A DNA stretch of 36,731 nt, from the NCBI GenBank assembly GCA_026708265.1, contig JAPOVI010000083.1:1-36731 (forward strand). The letters are read 5' to 3'. This document shows, in pieces, positions 22,081 through 30,811 of the stretch. The notes beneath the pieces were generated by a model. It had not been told where the DNA came from. It saw nothing but the letters and a program-made list of their open reading frames with translations, and ran no database searches. Numbering within the stretch: the first letter of the stretch is position 1; the number at the start of each line of letters is the position of its first letter. The position numbers were made by a program, and so were the translations under genes. This DNA is from Acidobacteriota bacterium (lineage in GTDB: Bacteria > Acidobacteriota > Vicinamibacteria > Vicinamibacterales > UBA8438).

Positions 22081-24195
22081 ATGCGAAGTCGGCAGATGCG
22101 GAGCGTGGTCGCAGGCGCCGGGGCGGCGCTCGTCGTTGCCGCTGCCGGCCCGCTCGTCGCGCAGGAGCCGTCGCCTCCCGAAGAGGCGACCCCGCGCGTC
22201 CTCTCGGCCCGGGACACCCTGCGCATCAACCAGGTCGCGACGCCCAGGCTCTCGCCCGATGGAGAGTGGGTGGTCTACACGGTGACCTCGCGCGACATGG
22301 ACGACCCCGACCTCGAGGCGGTCACCCACCTCTGGCGCGTGCGCGTCGACGGCACGGGGAACCGGCAGCTCACGCGCGGTTCGGCCAGCGCCACCGCGCC
22401 GGTCTGGTCGCCCGACGGGAGCATCATCGCGTTCCTCGCGGCGCGCGGGGACGGGCCCGAGGCGACGGCCCAGGTCCACTTCCTCTACGCCGACGGCGGC
22501 GAGGCGTGGCAGGTCACCGAGCACGACGAGGCGGTGCGGGCCTTCTCGTTCGCGCCCGACGGCTCGGAGCTGCTCTTGCTGGCGCAGGACGGGCTCCCGG
22601 AGGAGGAGGAGGAGCGGCGCAAGGAGCACGGCGACGCCGAGGTGGTCGACGGTTCGTACCAGATGACCCACCTCTGGCTGCAGGACGTCCGGGGCATGAC
22701 GCAGCCGTCGCTGGCCGGCAGCCTCGCGCCCGGCCCGACGCGCCGGCTGACCGAGGGCGACTTCACGGTCGCCAACCCCGACTGGTCGCCCGACTCCCGG
22801 GAGGTGGCGTTCGAGACCCGGCCGAACCCCACCGCCAACGACGGCTGGCAGAGCGACGTCCGGGTGGTCGACGTCGCCACAGGAGAGGTGCGGCTGCTCC
22901 ACGAGAACGGCGGCAGCGACACCGCGCCGCGCTGGTCGCCCGACGGGAGCACCATCGCGTTCGCCTCGAACGCGACGTCGACGAGCAACACCCTGCACAG
23001 CAAGCTGTACCTGGCCGCGCCCGACGGCGACCGTCCGACGCGGGTGCTGCTCGAGGACTTCGACCGGAGCTTCACCGTCCCGATCTGGTCGGCGAACGGC
23101 CGGCAGGTGCTGTGGCCGACCGGGCACGGCACGTCCACGGGGCTGTTCCGGGTCAGCGTGGAGTCGGGGGCGGTGGTGTCCGAGTCCGCGCCCGGCGGCC
23201 GGAACAGCCAGTGGGAGCTGTCGGAAGACGGTACGCGCTGGGTCTGGGTCCACACGTCGCCCGTCTGGCCGGCCGAGATCTACACCGCCGCGACCGGCGG
23301 AGAGCCGGTCCGGCTGACCGACGCCAACGCCTGGCTGCGCGACGAGCAGGTTGCGCTCGGGGCGGTGGAGACGGTCCGCTGGACGAACGGCGACGGCGAG
23401 ACGGTGGAGGGAGTCCTGACGAAGCCGGTCGGCTACGAGGAGGGCGTCGCCTACCCCTTCATCGTCAACCCGCACGGCGGGCCGACCGGCGCGTCGCTCG
23501 CGGCCTTCAGCGCGGAGAGCCAGTTCTTCGCCGGCAACGGCTACGTGGTCCTCCAGCCGAACTTCCGGGGCAGCACCAACTACGGACAGGCGTTCATCAG
23601 CGCCAACATCGACAACTGGGGCATCACGGACTACGACGACGTGATGACGGGCGTCGAGCACGCGGTGGCGATGGGCTGGGCCGATCCGGACCGGCTGATC
23701 TGCTACGGCTGGAGCTACGGCGGGTATCTCTCGGCCTGGATCGTGACCCAGACGGACCGCTTCCAGGCCGTGTCGCCGGGCGCCGCGCTCACCAATCTCT
23801 ACAGCATGTACAGCACGAACGACATCCAGGACTACCTGGCGTCGTTCTTCGGCGGGACGCCGTGGGCGGAGCCCGAGAAGTACCGCCGGCACTCGCCGAT
23901 GACCTACGCCGGCGACGTCACGAGCCCCGTTCTCCTGATGCACGGCGGGGCCGACACACGCGTCCCGCCGGAGCAGTCGGTGGAGTTCTTCCGGGCGCTC
24001 CGTGACCTGGGGAAGGACGTGACGTTCGTCCGCTTCCCGCGCGAGGGGCACGGCATCCGCGAGCCGCTTCACCAGATGGACCGGCTGCGGCGCTACGCCG
24101 AGTTCTTCGGCGAGCACGTCGACAACCCGCCGGTGAGCGAGCGGCAGCCGCATGAGGCGGAGCCGGCGGAGGAGGACGAGGAGCCCGCGCCCTAG
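22081..24195 (+). CDS. S9 family serine peptidase (prolyl oligopeptidase / acylaminoacyl-peptidase type)
   Basis: A 704-residue exported peptidase. A signal peptide (about 1-28, ending LVAQ) is followed by a WD40/TolB-like seven-bladed propeller (about 45-410) with repeats such as PRLSPDGEWVVYTV, APVWSPDGSIIAFLA, NPDWSPDSREVAFET and APRWSPDGSTIAFAS. The alpha/beta-hydrolase domain follows. The catalytic triad is S545 (GWSYGGY), D625 (GGADTRVPP) and H657 (REGHGIRE). NPHGGPTG supplies the usual oxyanion-side HGGP motif. The C-terminal tail is Glu/Pro-rich (EAEPAEEDEEPAP), perhaps a surface tail. It would cleave short peptides in the periplasm, fitting the neighbouring amino-acid uptake and processing genes. 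The ATG at 22081 follows CGGAGGAGG with suitable spacing. Confidence 0.95.
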   Translation: MRSRQMRSVVAGAGAALVVAAAGPLVAQEPSPPEEATPRVLSARDTLRINQVATPRLSPDGEWVVYTVTSRDMDDPDLEAVTHLWRVRVDGTGNRQLTRGSASATAPVWSPDGSIIAFLAARGDGPEATAQVHFLYADGGEAWQVTEHDEAVRAFSFAPDGSELLLLAQDGLPEEEEERRKEHGDAEVVDGSYQMTHLWLQDVRGMTQPSLAGSLAPGPTRRLTEGDFTVANPDWSPDSREVAFETRPNPTANDGWQSDVRVVDVATGEVRLLHENGGSDTAPRWSPDGSTIAFASNATSTSNTLHSKLYLAAPDGDRPTRVLLEDFDRSFTVPIWSANGRQVLWPTGHGTSTGLFRVSVESGAVVSESAPGGRNSQWELSEDGTRWVWVHTSPVWPAEIYTAATGGEPVRLTDANAWLRDEQVALGAVETVRWTNGDGETVEGVLTKPVGYEEGVAYPFIVNPHGGPTGASLAAFSAESQFFAGNGYVVLQPNFRGSTNYGQAFISANIDNWGITDYDDVMTGVEHAVAMGWADPDRLICYGWSYGGYLSAWIVTQTDRFQAVSPGAALTNLYSMYSTNDIQDYLASFFGGTPWAEPEKYRRHSPMTYAGDVTSPVLLMHGGADTRVPPEQSVEFFRALRDLGKDVTFVRFPREGHGIREPLHQMDRLRRYAEFFGEHVDNPPVSERQPHEAEPAEEDEEPAP

Positions 24196-24264
24196 GCGGG
24201 GTGCCTGCAAGAGGCTCGTGCCGCGCGGACTCTCAACGCGCCCGTGACGGCGCCCGAGGAGACG

Positions 24265-25242
24265 ATGATCAGGATCTCGACGCGTTTCGCGGCCGTTGCC
24301 GCCATCGGCGCACTGGCGGTCGCGGTCTGTCCGCTCGCTGCTCCCGCGCACGCACAAGACAGCAACCCCGGCATCCACCTGAGCATCGACGAGATCCGGG
24401 CCCTGGCGGGGCAGGTGCGGGCCGGCCGCAGCCTGCAGCCGACCTCGTGGCCGAACGGCGCCCGCGTGGCCGTGATGATCTCGTTCGACGTCGACAACGA
24501 CACGATCCTGATCGGGCGCAACCCCGCTCCCTCGATCGGGGGGCTCTCGCAGGGCGAGTACGGCGCGCGCGTGGGTCTCGAGCGGTGCGTCGAGCTGATG
24601 GACCGCCACGGCATCCCGGCGTCGTTCTTCATCCCGGCGGTCAGCCTGATCCTGCGGCCCGAGATGGTCGACGTCATCCAGGCCTCGGGGCGGCACGAGT
24701 TCGGCGTGCACGGCTGGGTCCACGAGCTCAACAGCGAGCTCGACGCCGAGACCGAGCGCGAGCTCGTCATCCGGGCCACCAACTACCTGGAGCAGGCGAC
24801 CGGGACCCGCCCGGTCGGCTACCGGGCTCCATCGTGGAACTTCAGCCCGAACACGCTCGACATCATCCGGGGCCTGGGCTTCCTCTACGACAGCTCGCTC
24901 ATGGCCGACGACCGGCCCTACGAGATCCTGCAGGACGGCGAGCCGACCGGCATGATCGAGCTCCCGGTCGACTGGATTCTGGACGACGCGCCGCTGATGA
25001 ACCCGCTCGGGAACCGCTACACGCCGCCGCGGGAGCTCCTGCAGGTCTACATCGACGAGTTCGACCGGGCCTACGAGGAAGGCACGATGTTCCTGCTGAC
25101 GACCCACCCCCACATCATCGGGAAGCGCTCCCGGATGGTGGTTCTCGAAGGCCTGATCGACCACATCAAGGAGAAGGGCGACGTCTGGTTCGCCACCCAC
25201 GAGCAGGTGGCCCGCTACGTGAAGGAGCAGGCCGGGATGTAG
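24265..25242 (+). CDS. Exported polysaccharide deacetylase family protein (PuuE/PgdA-like)
   Basis: A 325-residue NodB-fold metal hydrolase with a signal peptide (MIRISTRFAAVAAIGALAVA, cleavage near AHAQD). The metal/base Asp pair lies in MISFDVDND, the His pair in GVHGWVHELN, GYRAPSWNFSPNT carries the Arg-Ala-Pro motif, and THPHIIGKRSRMVVLEGLI closes the domain. That last phrase resembles the PuuE/HpPgdA branch, whose members act on peptidoglycan sugars or on cyclic imides/allantoin, so the substrate is open. Export favours a cell-wall or environmental substrate. GAGG lies 5 nt before the chosen ATG; a GTG at 24244 would add seven residues. It follows the S9 peptidase gene by 69 bases. Confidence 0.93.
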   Translation: MIRISTRFAAVAAIGALAVAVCPLAAPAHAQDSNPGIHLSIDEIRALAGQVRAGRSLQPTSWPNGARVAVMISFDVDNDTILIGRNPAPSIGGLSQGEYGARVGLERCVELMDRHGIPASFFIPAVSLILRPEMVDVIQASGRHEFGVHGWVHELNSELDAETERELVIRATNYLEQATGTRPVGYRAPSWNFSPNTLDIIRGLGFLYDSSLMADDRPYEILQDGEPTGMIELPVDWILDDAPLMNPLGNRYTPPRELLQVYIDEFDRAYEEGTMFLLTTHPHIIGKRSRMVVLEGLIDHIKEKGDVWFATHEQVARYVKEQAGM

Positions 25243-25288
25243 GCGCCGGGGCGCCGACGGCCCCCTCTCGGAGGCCGCGGAAGGAAAG

Positions 25289-25702
25289 CTACGCGTTCAG
25301 CCGCCCGCGAACGGTCTTGACGAACGCCAGCAGGTCATCGAGGTGGTGTTCCACGACATCGCGCACGATGGACAGGTCCACGGTGTCGTACCCGTGGACG
25401 AGAATGTTGCGGAAGCCCGCCATGTCGCGGAGCGTGTCGGCCAGCGCCGGCGGAATCCACCCGGCGCGGGCGAGCAGATCGAAGAGCTCGCGATTCGTCC
25501 GCGGCTCGCCGAGGCGATCGTCGGAGACGATGTGGGAGGCGGTGTCGAGGGCGGCCTGGATCGCGATCTGGAGCGTGTGTTCCACGAACCGGGCCTCACG
25601 GATGTCGCTCTCCATCGCGGGGAGATCCGCCAGCTCCCGGAGATCGCGCACGGACGTCTCGATGATGGCGAGCCGCTTCGCCACGAGTTCCGGATCGGTC
25701 AT
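25289..25702 (-). CDS. hepT: HepT-like ribonuclease toxin (DUF86)
   Basis: A 137-residue HEPN-domain protein, toxin of the HepT/MntA pair. The nuclease motif R-x4-H-x-Y is complete: R98, H103, Y105 in FRNILVHGYDTVD. The all-helical layout (VAKRLAIIETSVRDLREL, EHTLQIAIQAALDTASHIV) is typical. In studied systems HepT cuts RNA and is silenced by the partner MntA adding AMP units to the motif tyrosine. The ATG overlaps the MntA stop by four bases (ATGA), so the antitoxin gene comes first. It is convergent with the deacetylase gene. Confidence 0.94.
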   Translation of the reverse strand: MTDPELVAKRLAIIETSVRDLRELADLPAMESDIREARFVEHTLQIAIQAALDTASHIVSDDRLGEPRTNRELFDLLARAGWIPPALADTLRDMAGFRNILVHGYDTVDLSIVRDVVEHHLDDLLAFVKTVRGRLNA

Positions 25703-26109
25703 CGGGGGCGGGGCGCCGTGCGGCGGTACGTCCGGAGCACCGGTTGCAGGTCGAACCATACGTTGCGCGTCCGCACCTCGAACGCTATGCGCGCGGGGCG
25801 GTCCCGGTCGAGTATGACCACCCCGTCGCGCAGCACGCGGACGCACAGGTCGACCGGCGCCAGGTTCAGCGCGACGACTTCGGCGCGGCGTCCGAGCAGC
25901 CGCTCGATGTCGCCCTCGAGGCGCAGCGGCAGCGCCTCGAACGTCGGCGGCGGGTCCCGCCGATAGAGCACGGCCACGTCGACGTCGCTTCCCGCGCCGT
26001 CGTCGCCGCGCGCGACGCTGCCGAAGAGGTAGGCGGCCACGAGGTCGTCACCCGCTGTGCGGGCGGCCAGGAATCCCTCCAGGCGGCGCCGGATCGCGTG
26101 CCGCGTCAT
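25699..26109 (-). CDS. mntA: MntA-like minimal nucleotidyltransferase antitoxin
   Basis: A 136-residue nucleotidyltransferase of the MNT group with the active site G30-S31-x10-D42-x-D44 (LFGSVARGDDGAGSDVDVAV). In known systems it transfers AMP from ATP to the Tyr of the HEPN partner, neutralising it. It lies immediately upstream of hepT, with overlap. TATAAT (26125-26120) ends 10 nt before the ATG, and GGGAG lies between. The next gene upstream on the same strand, the ADOP permease, ends 37 bases away. Confidence 0.93.
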   Translation of the reverse strand: MTRHAIRRRLEGFLAARTAGDDLVAAYLFGSVARGDDGAGSDVDVAVLYRRDPPPTFEALPLRLEGDIERLLGRRAEVVALNLAPVDLCVRVLRDGVVILDRDRPARIAFEVRTRNVWFDLQPVLRTYRRTAPRPR

Positions 26110-26119
26110 CGCACTCCCG

Positions 26120-26125
26120 ATTATA
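26120..26125 (-). promoter_or_regulatory. Consensus -10 box (TATAAT) of the mntA-hepT operon
   Basis: A perfect TATAAT on the minus strand, 10 nt before the mntA ATG, lies in the 37-base gap after the permease gene. The -35 region is not recognisable, so the message would be nearly leaderless. Confidence 0.5.
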
Positions 26126-26146
26126 GGAAGCCCATCCTGGTGTGGG

Positions 26147-28534
26147 TTACTCGGAGCGCAGCGCGGACGCGGGGTCGAGGCGGGCGGCGCGGCGGGCCGG
26201 CACATGGCAGGCGAGGGCTCCGGCGCCGAACAGGACGGCCAGACCGGCCATCACGGCCGGCGGGTCGTACGGCGCAATGCCGTACAACTGGCTGTCGAGG
26301 AGCCTCGTCAACGGGGCGCTCCCCGCGAGCCCGATGAGCGCGCCGACCGCTACCGGTCGCAGTCCGTGCGCCAGCACCAGGCGTCGCAGCGAGGCCGCAT
26401 CCGCACCCAGTGCCGCCCGCACGGCGAGTTCCCGCGTGCGTTGCCGGACGGCGAGCGACACCACCCCGTACAGCCCGCACATCGTCAGCACGAGGGTGGC
26501 CAGCGCGATCAGGCCGGCCAGCCGCGCCGGCGTCCGCCAGCGGTCCAGCGCCGCGTCGACCTGCTCGTGCAGCAGGCCAGCGTCGCTCAGGGGCGCGCCG
26601 GGGTCGAGCCCCGCCACCAACCGGCGAAGATGCGGGAGCGTGGTCGGGGTGCCGGTCGCCGACCGCACGTGGACGAACGTGGTCGGGAAGAAGCGCTGCG
26701 CCAGGGGCAGATAGGCGAGGGGCACCGGCCCCTCGGTCAGGCTGGCGTAGCGGGTGTCGTCCACCACGCCCACCACGGTCCGGTCGCCGCCGCTCCTCGG
26801 GAATCCCAGGCGCTGCCCAAGTGCCGACCGTTCCGGCCACAGGCGCTCCGCCAGAGCACGATTGACGAGGGCGACCGCCGGCGCGTCGGCGTGGTCGGTG
26901 TCGGTGAACTCGCGGCCTTCCAGCACCGCGACGCCGAGCGTCCGGAAGTAGTCGGGGGAGACGACGTTGCCCGCGACCTCGAGGGACGTGTCGGGGGTCT
27001 CGACCGCGACGCGAAGCGCGGCGCCGCTGAGCGGCGCATGCCAGCCGAGCGCGGCCGATGCCACCGTCGCGTCGCTCCGGAGCGCCCCGAGCAGCCTTCG
27101 ATGGAAGATCTGCCCGTCCGCGGGCGAAGCGCTCGCGGAGTGAACGCGCGCGATCAGCACGTCCTGCGGGGCGAACCCGTGGGGGACGGACGCGACGTTC
27201 CAGGCGCTGTGGGCCAGGAGCCCCGCCGCAACCACGAGCCCGCAGGCGACGGCGACCTGGGCGGTCAGGATCGCGCGCGGCCCGCCGCCCCGGCGGGTCG
27301 TCGTCGGAGACGGCGCCGCCGGCAGGGCCGGCCGCCGCAGCGCCAGCAGCGCCAGCACCGGCAGGCAGACCATCGCCCAGGTCGACCCGGCGACCGCCAG
27401 CGTCCACAGCACGGTGCGCGGGGACGCGACCTCCGCCCCGCCGAGCGGCGCCAGTTGCGGCAGCGCCGCCACGACGGGATCGACCCAGCGCAGCAGCAGG
27501 AGCGCGACCGCGCCGCCGGCCGCCACGAGCAGCAGCAGCTCGACCGCGAATGGCCGGGCCAGAGCCAGCGGCGACGCCCCGAGCGCGCGGCGCACGGCGA
27601 GCTCGTGCGACCGCTCGCCCCCGCGGGTCAGCAGCAGCAGGGCCACGTTGCAGCACGCCGCGAGGAGGAAGAAGGCGGAGATCGCAAGCAGGATGCCGAG
27701 CAGACCCGTCGCCGCGTCGAAACCGCCGGCTCCGAGGCGGGCGAGATGGACCGGCCGGAGGACGAAGCGCCAGTCGCCGGTCCGGGTGGCAACGACGGCC
27801 GCGGGCAGCTGTCCTTGGGCCAGGGACGCCAACACGACGACGTCATCGCGCGACGTCGAGCCGTGCAGCCGTCCGACGGTGGTGAGCCAGCGTCCCGTGG
27901 GGCCGAGCAGGGCGTCCGCGATGTCGGGCACGAGACGGGGCAGCGCCTGGAACGGGGCCCAGAAGTCCGGGTCGTGGGCCGGGCCGGGCAGCGGGTTCCG
28001 CGCGACGCCCGCCACCACGAACGCCTGTCCGCCCAGGCGGACGGAGCGCCCGACCACCGAGGCATCCCGGCCGAAATGCGTCGTCCACGCGCGATGGGAG
28101 AGGACGAGCGAGGCCGTGCGGTCCGCGCGGTCGTCCCGTGCCGGCAGGCGGCCGAGCACGGGCTGCGCCCCCAGCACGGTGAAGAAGTTCGGGGAGACGA
28201 GAGCCAGGGTCGCTCTCGCCGGCGCGCGGCCGGCGACCAGCGTGAAGTCCAGTTGGCCGAAGGCGGCAGCGGAGTACGCCGCGTCGCCGACGTCGTGCAA
28301 CTGCACGTACTCCGGATGGCTCAGGGGAGGGAAGCTGCCGTCGGCGGCCAGGAGCTGCAGTGTGAAGAGCCGATCGGCGTCGACCAGGTCGGGAGGTCGC
28401 CAGAAGTGCCTGTCCAGCGTCGACAGCACGACGACGGGCAGGCTGAAGGCGAGCGCCAGCGTCAGCACGGCCGCCGCCGCGTACGTGCGGCGCCGGGCGA
28501 GCGAGCGCAGGGCGCGGCGCAGGTCGCCAGCCAC
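26147..28534 (-). CDS. ABC transporter permease, ADOP (acidobacterial duplicated orphan permease) type
   Basis: A 795-residue membrane protein made of two MacB/FtsX-like halves. It opens GDLRRALRSLARRRTYAAAAVLTLALAF, the stock start of ADOP proteins, with a first span, then a periplasmic MacB-type domain (SPNFFTVLGAQPVLGRLP, GRSVRLGGQAFVVAGVA). The first permease core ends with RGGERSHELAVRRALGAS. A second periplasmic domain (SPDYFRTLGVAVLEGREF) leads to the second core, with RQRTRELAVRAALGAD. These repeated ELAVR-ALGA phrases mark the internal duplication. No ATPase gene is adjacent, as usual for this orphan family. The role is unknown; the fold suggests mechanotransmission or export. The start is GTG, and its 5' end lies within 10 bases of the divergent Fic gene. 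Confidence 0.93.
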   Translation of the reverse strand: MAGDLRRALRSLARRRTYAAAAVLTLALAFSLPVVVLSTLDRHFWRPPDLVDADRLFTLQLLAADGSFPPLSHPEYVQLHDVGDAAYSAAAFGQLDFTLVAGRAPARATLALVSPNFFTVLGAQPVLGRLPARDDRADRTASLVLSHRAWTTHFGRDASVVGRSVRLGGQAFVVAGVARNPLPGPAHDPDFWAPFQALPRLVPDIADALLGPTGRWLTTVGRLHGSTSRDDVVVLASLAQGQLPAAVVATRTGDWRFVLRPVHLARLGAGGFDAATGLLGILLAISAFFLLAACCNVALLLLTRGGERSHELAVRRALGASPLALARPFAVELLLLVAAGGAVALLLLRWVDPVVAALPQLAPLGGAEVASPRTVLWTLAVAGSTWAMVCLPVLALLALRRPALPAAPSPTTTRRGGGPRAILTAQVAVACGLVVAAGLLAHSAWNVASVPHGFAPQDVLIARVHSASASPADGQIFHRRLLGALRSDATVASAALGWHAPLSGAALRVAVETPDTSLEVAGNVVSPDYFRTLGVAVLEGREFTDTDHADAPAVALVNRALAERLWPERSALGQRLGFPRSGGDRTVVGVVDDTRYASLTEGPVPLAYLPLAQRFFPTTFVHVRSATGTPTTLPHLRRLVAGLDPGAPLSDAGLLHEQVDAALDRWRTPARLAGLIALATLVLTMCGLYGVVSLAVRQRTRELAVRAALGADAASLRRLVLAHGLRPVAVGALIGLAGSAPLTRLLDSQLYGIAPYDPPAVMAGLAVLFGAGALACHVPARRAARLDPASALRSE

Positions 28535-28542
28535 GGTGGAAA

Positions 28543-29640
28543 GTGTTCGGTAGGATTACGAGCGCGCTGGACTCGACAAATCCCAATGTGTTCGGTAACT
28601 TTGATTCCCTCTTGAACGAACACAAGCCGCGTCGCCGCGGGCGACCTCGCCGCATCGAAGTGTACCGGCAGCTCGACATCCAGATCACGGAGCTCCGGGA
28701 GCGGATGGGCGGTCTGCCCAGTCCGGTCGAAGCGGCCGGCATCTGGCGCGGCATCTGGTACGAGGAAGCGCACCACTCCACGGCCCTCGAAGGCAACACG
28801 CTGGTCCTGAAGCAGGTCGAGCGGCTCCTCGACGAGGGACGGGCGGTGGGCAACAAGGAGTTGCGCGAGTACATGGAGGTCCGCGGCTACGCCGACGCCG
28901 CCGACTGGGTCTACCGTCAGGCGATCAGCCCCGACGGGCTCGCCCATCCCGGCGAGATTCTGACGCTGGCCGAGGTGCGTCACGTCCACCACGCCGCCCT
29001 GGCGCCCGCCTGGCAGGTGTCGCCGCATCCGAACGCTACGCCGCGCGAAGCACCCGGCAGCTTCCGCGAGCACGAGATCCATCCGTTCCCGGGCGGCATG
29101 ACCCCGATCTCGTGGCCGCTCGTGCCGGCAGAGATGGCGGCCTGGGTCGCCCGCGCCAACGCGCTCGAGGCCACCGACGTGACGTTCCCGGAGGCGCTTG
29201 CCTCGTTTCACTGTCGCTTCGAGCAGATCCACCCCTTTCTCGACGGGAACGGCAGGGCCGGCCGGCTGCTGCTGAACCTCGTGCTGGTTCGGCTGGGCTA
29301 CCCGCCCGCCATCGTCTTCAAGCGCGATCGATCCAGCTACCTCCAGGCCCTGCACCGGGCGGACGCGGGCGATTCGAGCGTTCTGGGGGAGATGCTCGCG
29401 CGCGCGATGCTGTACAGCCTGCACCGTTTCGTCATCCCGGCCGTGGCAGGCCCGGCGAGGCTCGTGCCGCTGGCCGCTCTGGAGCGGCCTGGCATGAAGG
29501 CCTCCGCCCTGCGCGCGGCCGCCGAGCGGAGCCGCCTTCGTGCGACCCGAGGCCCTGACGGCCAGTGGCGCAGCTCCCGCCGGTGGGTGGACGACTACGT
29601 GGCGAGCCGCTACCGGCGCCGCGGTGACGCGGAACGCTGA
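28543..29640 (+). CDS. Fic family protein (class II, self-inhibited AMP-transferase)
   Basis: A 365-residue Fic protein that transfers AMP (or another nucleotide part) to target hydroxyls. The core motif H230-P-F-L-D-G-N-G-R-A-G-R is complete, with the catalytic His and ATP-binding GNGR. The N-terminal helix carries STALEGN with inhibitory E83, the class II arrangement in which the Glu blocks ATP. The flap region IHPFPGGMTPISWPLVP is visible, and the C-terminus (KASALRAAAERSRLRATRGPDGQWRSSRRWVDDY) looks like a small DNA-binding-like helical domain. The GTG start at 28543 is tentative; a GTG at 28588 would shorten it by 15 residues. TAGGAT at 28551-28556 would be the promoter for the shorter form. 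Confidence 0.92.
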   Translation: MFGRITSALDSTNPNVFGNFDSLLNEHKPRRRGRPRRIEVYRQLDIQITELRERMGGLPSPVEAAGIWRGIWYEEAHHSTALEGNTLVLKQVERLLDEGRAVGNKELREYMEVRGYADAADWVYRQAISPDGLAHPGEILTLAEVRHVHHAALAPAWQVSPHPNATPREAPGSFREHEIHPFPGGMTPISWPLVPAEMAAWVARANALEATDVTFPEALASFHCRFEQIHPFLDGNGRAGRLLLNLVLVRLGYPPAIVFKRDRSSYLQALHRADAGDSSVLGEMLARAMLYSLHRFVIPAVAGPARLVPLAALERPGMKASALRAAAERSRLRATRGPDGQWRSSRRWVDDYVASRYRRRGDAER

Positions 29641-29723
29641 GCGGCCGCACGGAACGATTGCGTGCTCGGACGGGACGCCGGGTCGCCCGTCCGGTAAGAT
29701 GGCCCCCGGTGAGGAGGTGCAAG

Positions 29724-30644
29724 ATGAGGTACGTCGTAGCGATGGCGGCGGCCGTCGTTCTGGTGCCCGTGCCGGCTGCCGCCCAGGCGCCGGAGCGCAC
29801 CGCGTGGGGCGACCCGGACCTCCAGGGGATCTGGACCAACCGGACCACGACGCCCCTCGAGCGCCCGAGCGAGTACGAGGGGCGGACGGAGCTCTCCGCC
29901 GAGGAGCGCGCGGATCTCGACGCGCAGGCCGAGGCCAACCGGGACCGCCCGCCCCCGCCCGGCAGCACGGGCGCCTACAACAGCTTCTGGCTCGACCGCG
30001 GCCTGCGGACCGACCAGACGTCGCTCATCGTCGACCCGCCCGACGGGCGGTATCCGGCGCGCACGGAGCGCGTGCGCGAGTCCGACGCGGCGTTCGCGGC
30101 ATCGCGCAACGGCACCGAGTTCGACACCTACGAGGACCTGAACCTCTACGACCGTTGCATCACGCGCGGGATGCCGGGCGCCATGATCCCCGGCTTCTAC
30201 AACCACAACTACCAGATCCTGCAGACGCCCGACCACGTCGTGATCTTCGTGGAGATGATCCACGACGCGCGGATCATCCCGCTGGACGGACGCCCCCACC
30301 TGCCCGTGCAGATCGGCCAGTGGATGGGCGACTCGCGCGCCCGCTGGGAGGGGGACACGCTGGTGGTCGAGACGTCCAACCTGACCCCGAAGGGCGATGA
30401 GCGGGTGCGCAACCTGGTGCGCGCGGGCAGCGAGCGGGCGCACGTCGTCGAGCGGTTCACGCGGGTCGCGGCCGACCGCATCGACTACAGCTTCACGGTG
30501 ACCGACCCGGCGACCTACGCGCGTCCGTGGACGGCCGACATCCCGATGGTGCCGCTCGGGGGCGAGGTGTTCGAGTACGCCTGTCACGAGGGCAACTACG
30601 GCCTGGAGAACATCCTGGCCGGCGCCCGCGCGGCGGATCAGTAG
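29724..30644 (+). CDS. Secreted acidobacterial conserved protein, unknown function
   Basis: A 306-residue exported protein (signal peptide MRYVVAMAAAVVLVPVPAAAQ). It belongs to a family I remember as abundant and uncharacterised in Acidobacteriota. Hallmarks are an N-terminal PDLQGIWTNRTTTPLERP, a middle NHNYQILQTPDHVVIFVEMIHDARIIPLDGRPH, then WMGDSRARWEGDTLVVETSNL and the C-terminal PLGGEVFEYACHEGNYGLENILAGAR. The pattern of aromatic and charged residues suggests a small beta-rich periplasmic protein. GAGGAGG lies 7-8 nt before the ATG, and TAAGAT at 29695-29700 may be the -10. No enzyme motif is evident. Confidence 0.9.
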   Translation: MRYVVAMAAAVVLVPVPAAAQAPERTAWGDPDLQGIWTNRTTTPLERPSEYEGRTELSAEERADLDAQAEANRDRPPPPGSTGAYNSFWLDRGLRTDQTSLIVDPPDGRYPARTERVRESDAAFAASRNGTEFDTYEDLNLYDRCITRGMPGAMIPGFYNHNYQILQTPDHVVIFVEMIHDARIIPLDGRPHLPVQIGQWMGDSRARWEGDTLVVETSNLTPKGDERVRNLVRAGSERAHVVERFTRVAADRIDYSFTVTDPATYARPWTADIPMVPLGGEVFEYACHEGNYGLENILAGARAADQ

Positions 30645-30651
30645 AGGGCCG

Positions 30652-30729
30652 ATGAAGACGGCCGTGTCGCTCCCGGACGAGCTCTCCCGGTCGGCCGATC
30701 AACTGGCGAAGCGACAGGGGTGTCGATAG
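30652..30729 (+). pseudogene. Truncated ribbon-helix-helix antitoxin remnant
   Basis: A 25-codon frame reading MKTAVSLPDELSRSADQLAKR, then a stop. This is the classic start of CopG/RHH-type antitoxins, which normally run 70-90 residues and are followed by a toxin. Nothing resembling the rest, or a toxin, is visible in the following 80 bases in any frame. It is best read as the stump of a lost toxin-antitoxin pair between the secreted protein and the acetyltransferase. Confidence 0.6.
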
Positions 30730-30811
30730 CGCGCTGCGAACGGCCCAGGCGCGAAGCGTCGGTTCCAGGGAACGGTAAGTCGCGCGGCGCGAGGGCGGGT
30801 GCGCAGATCCG

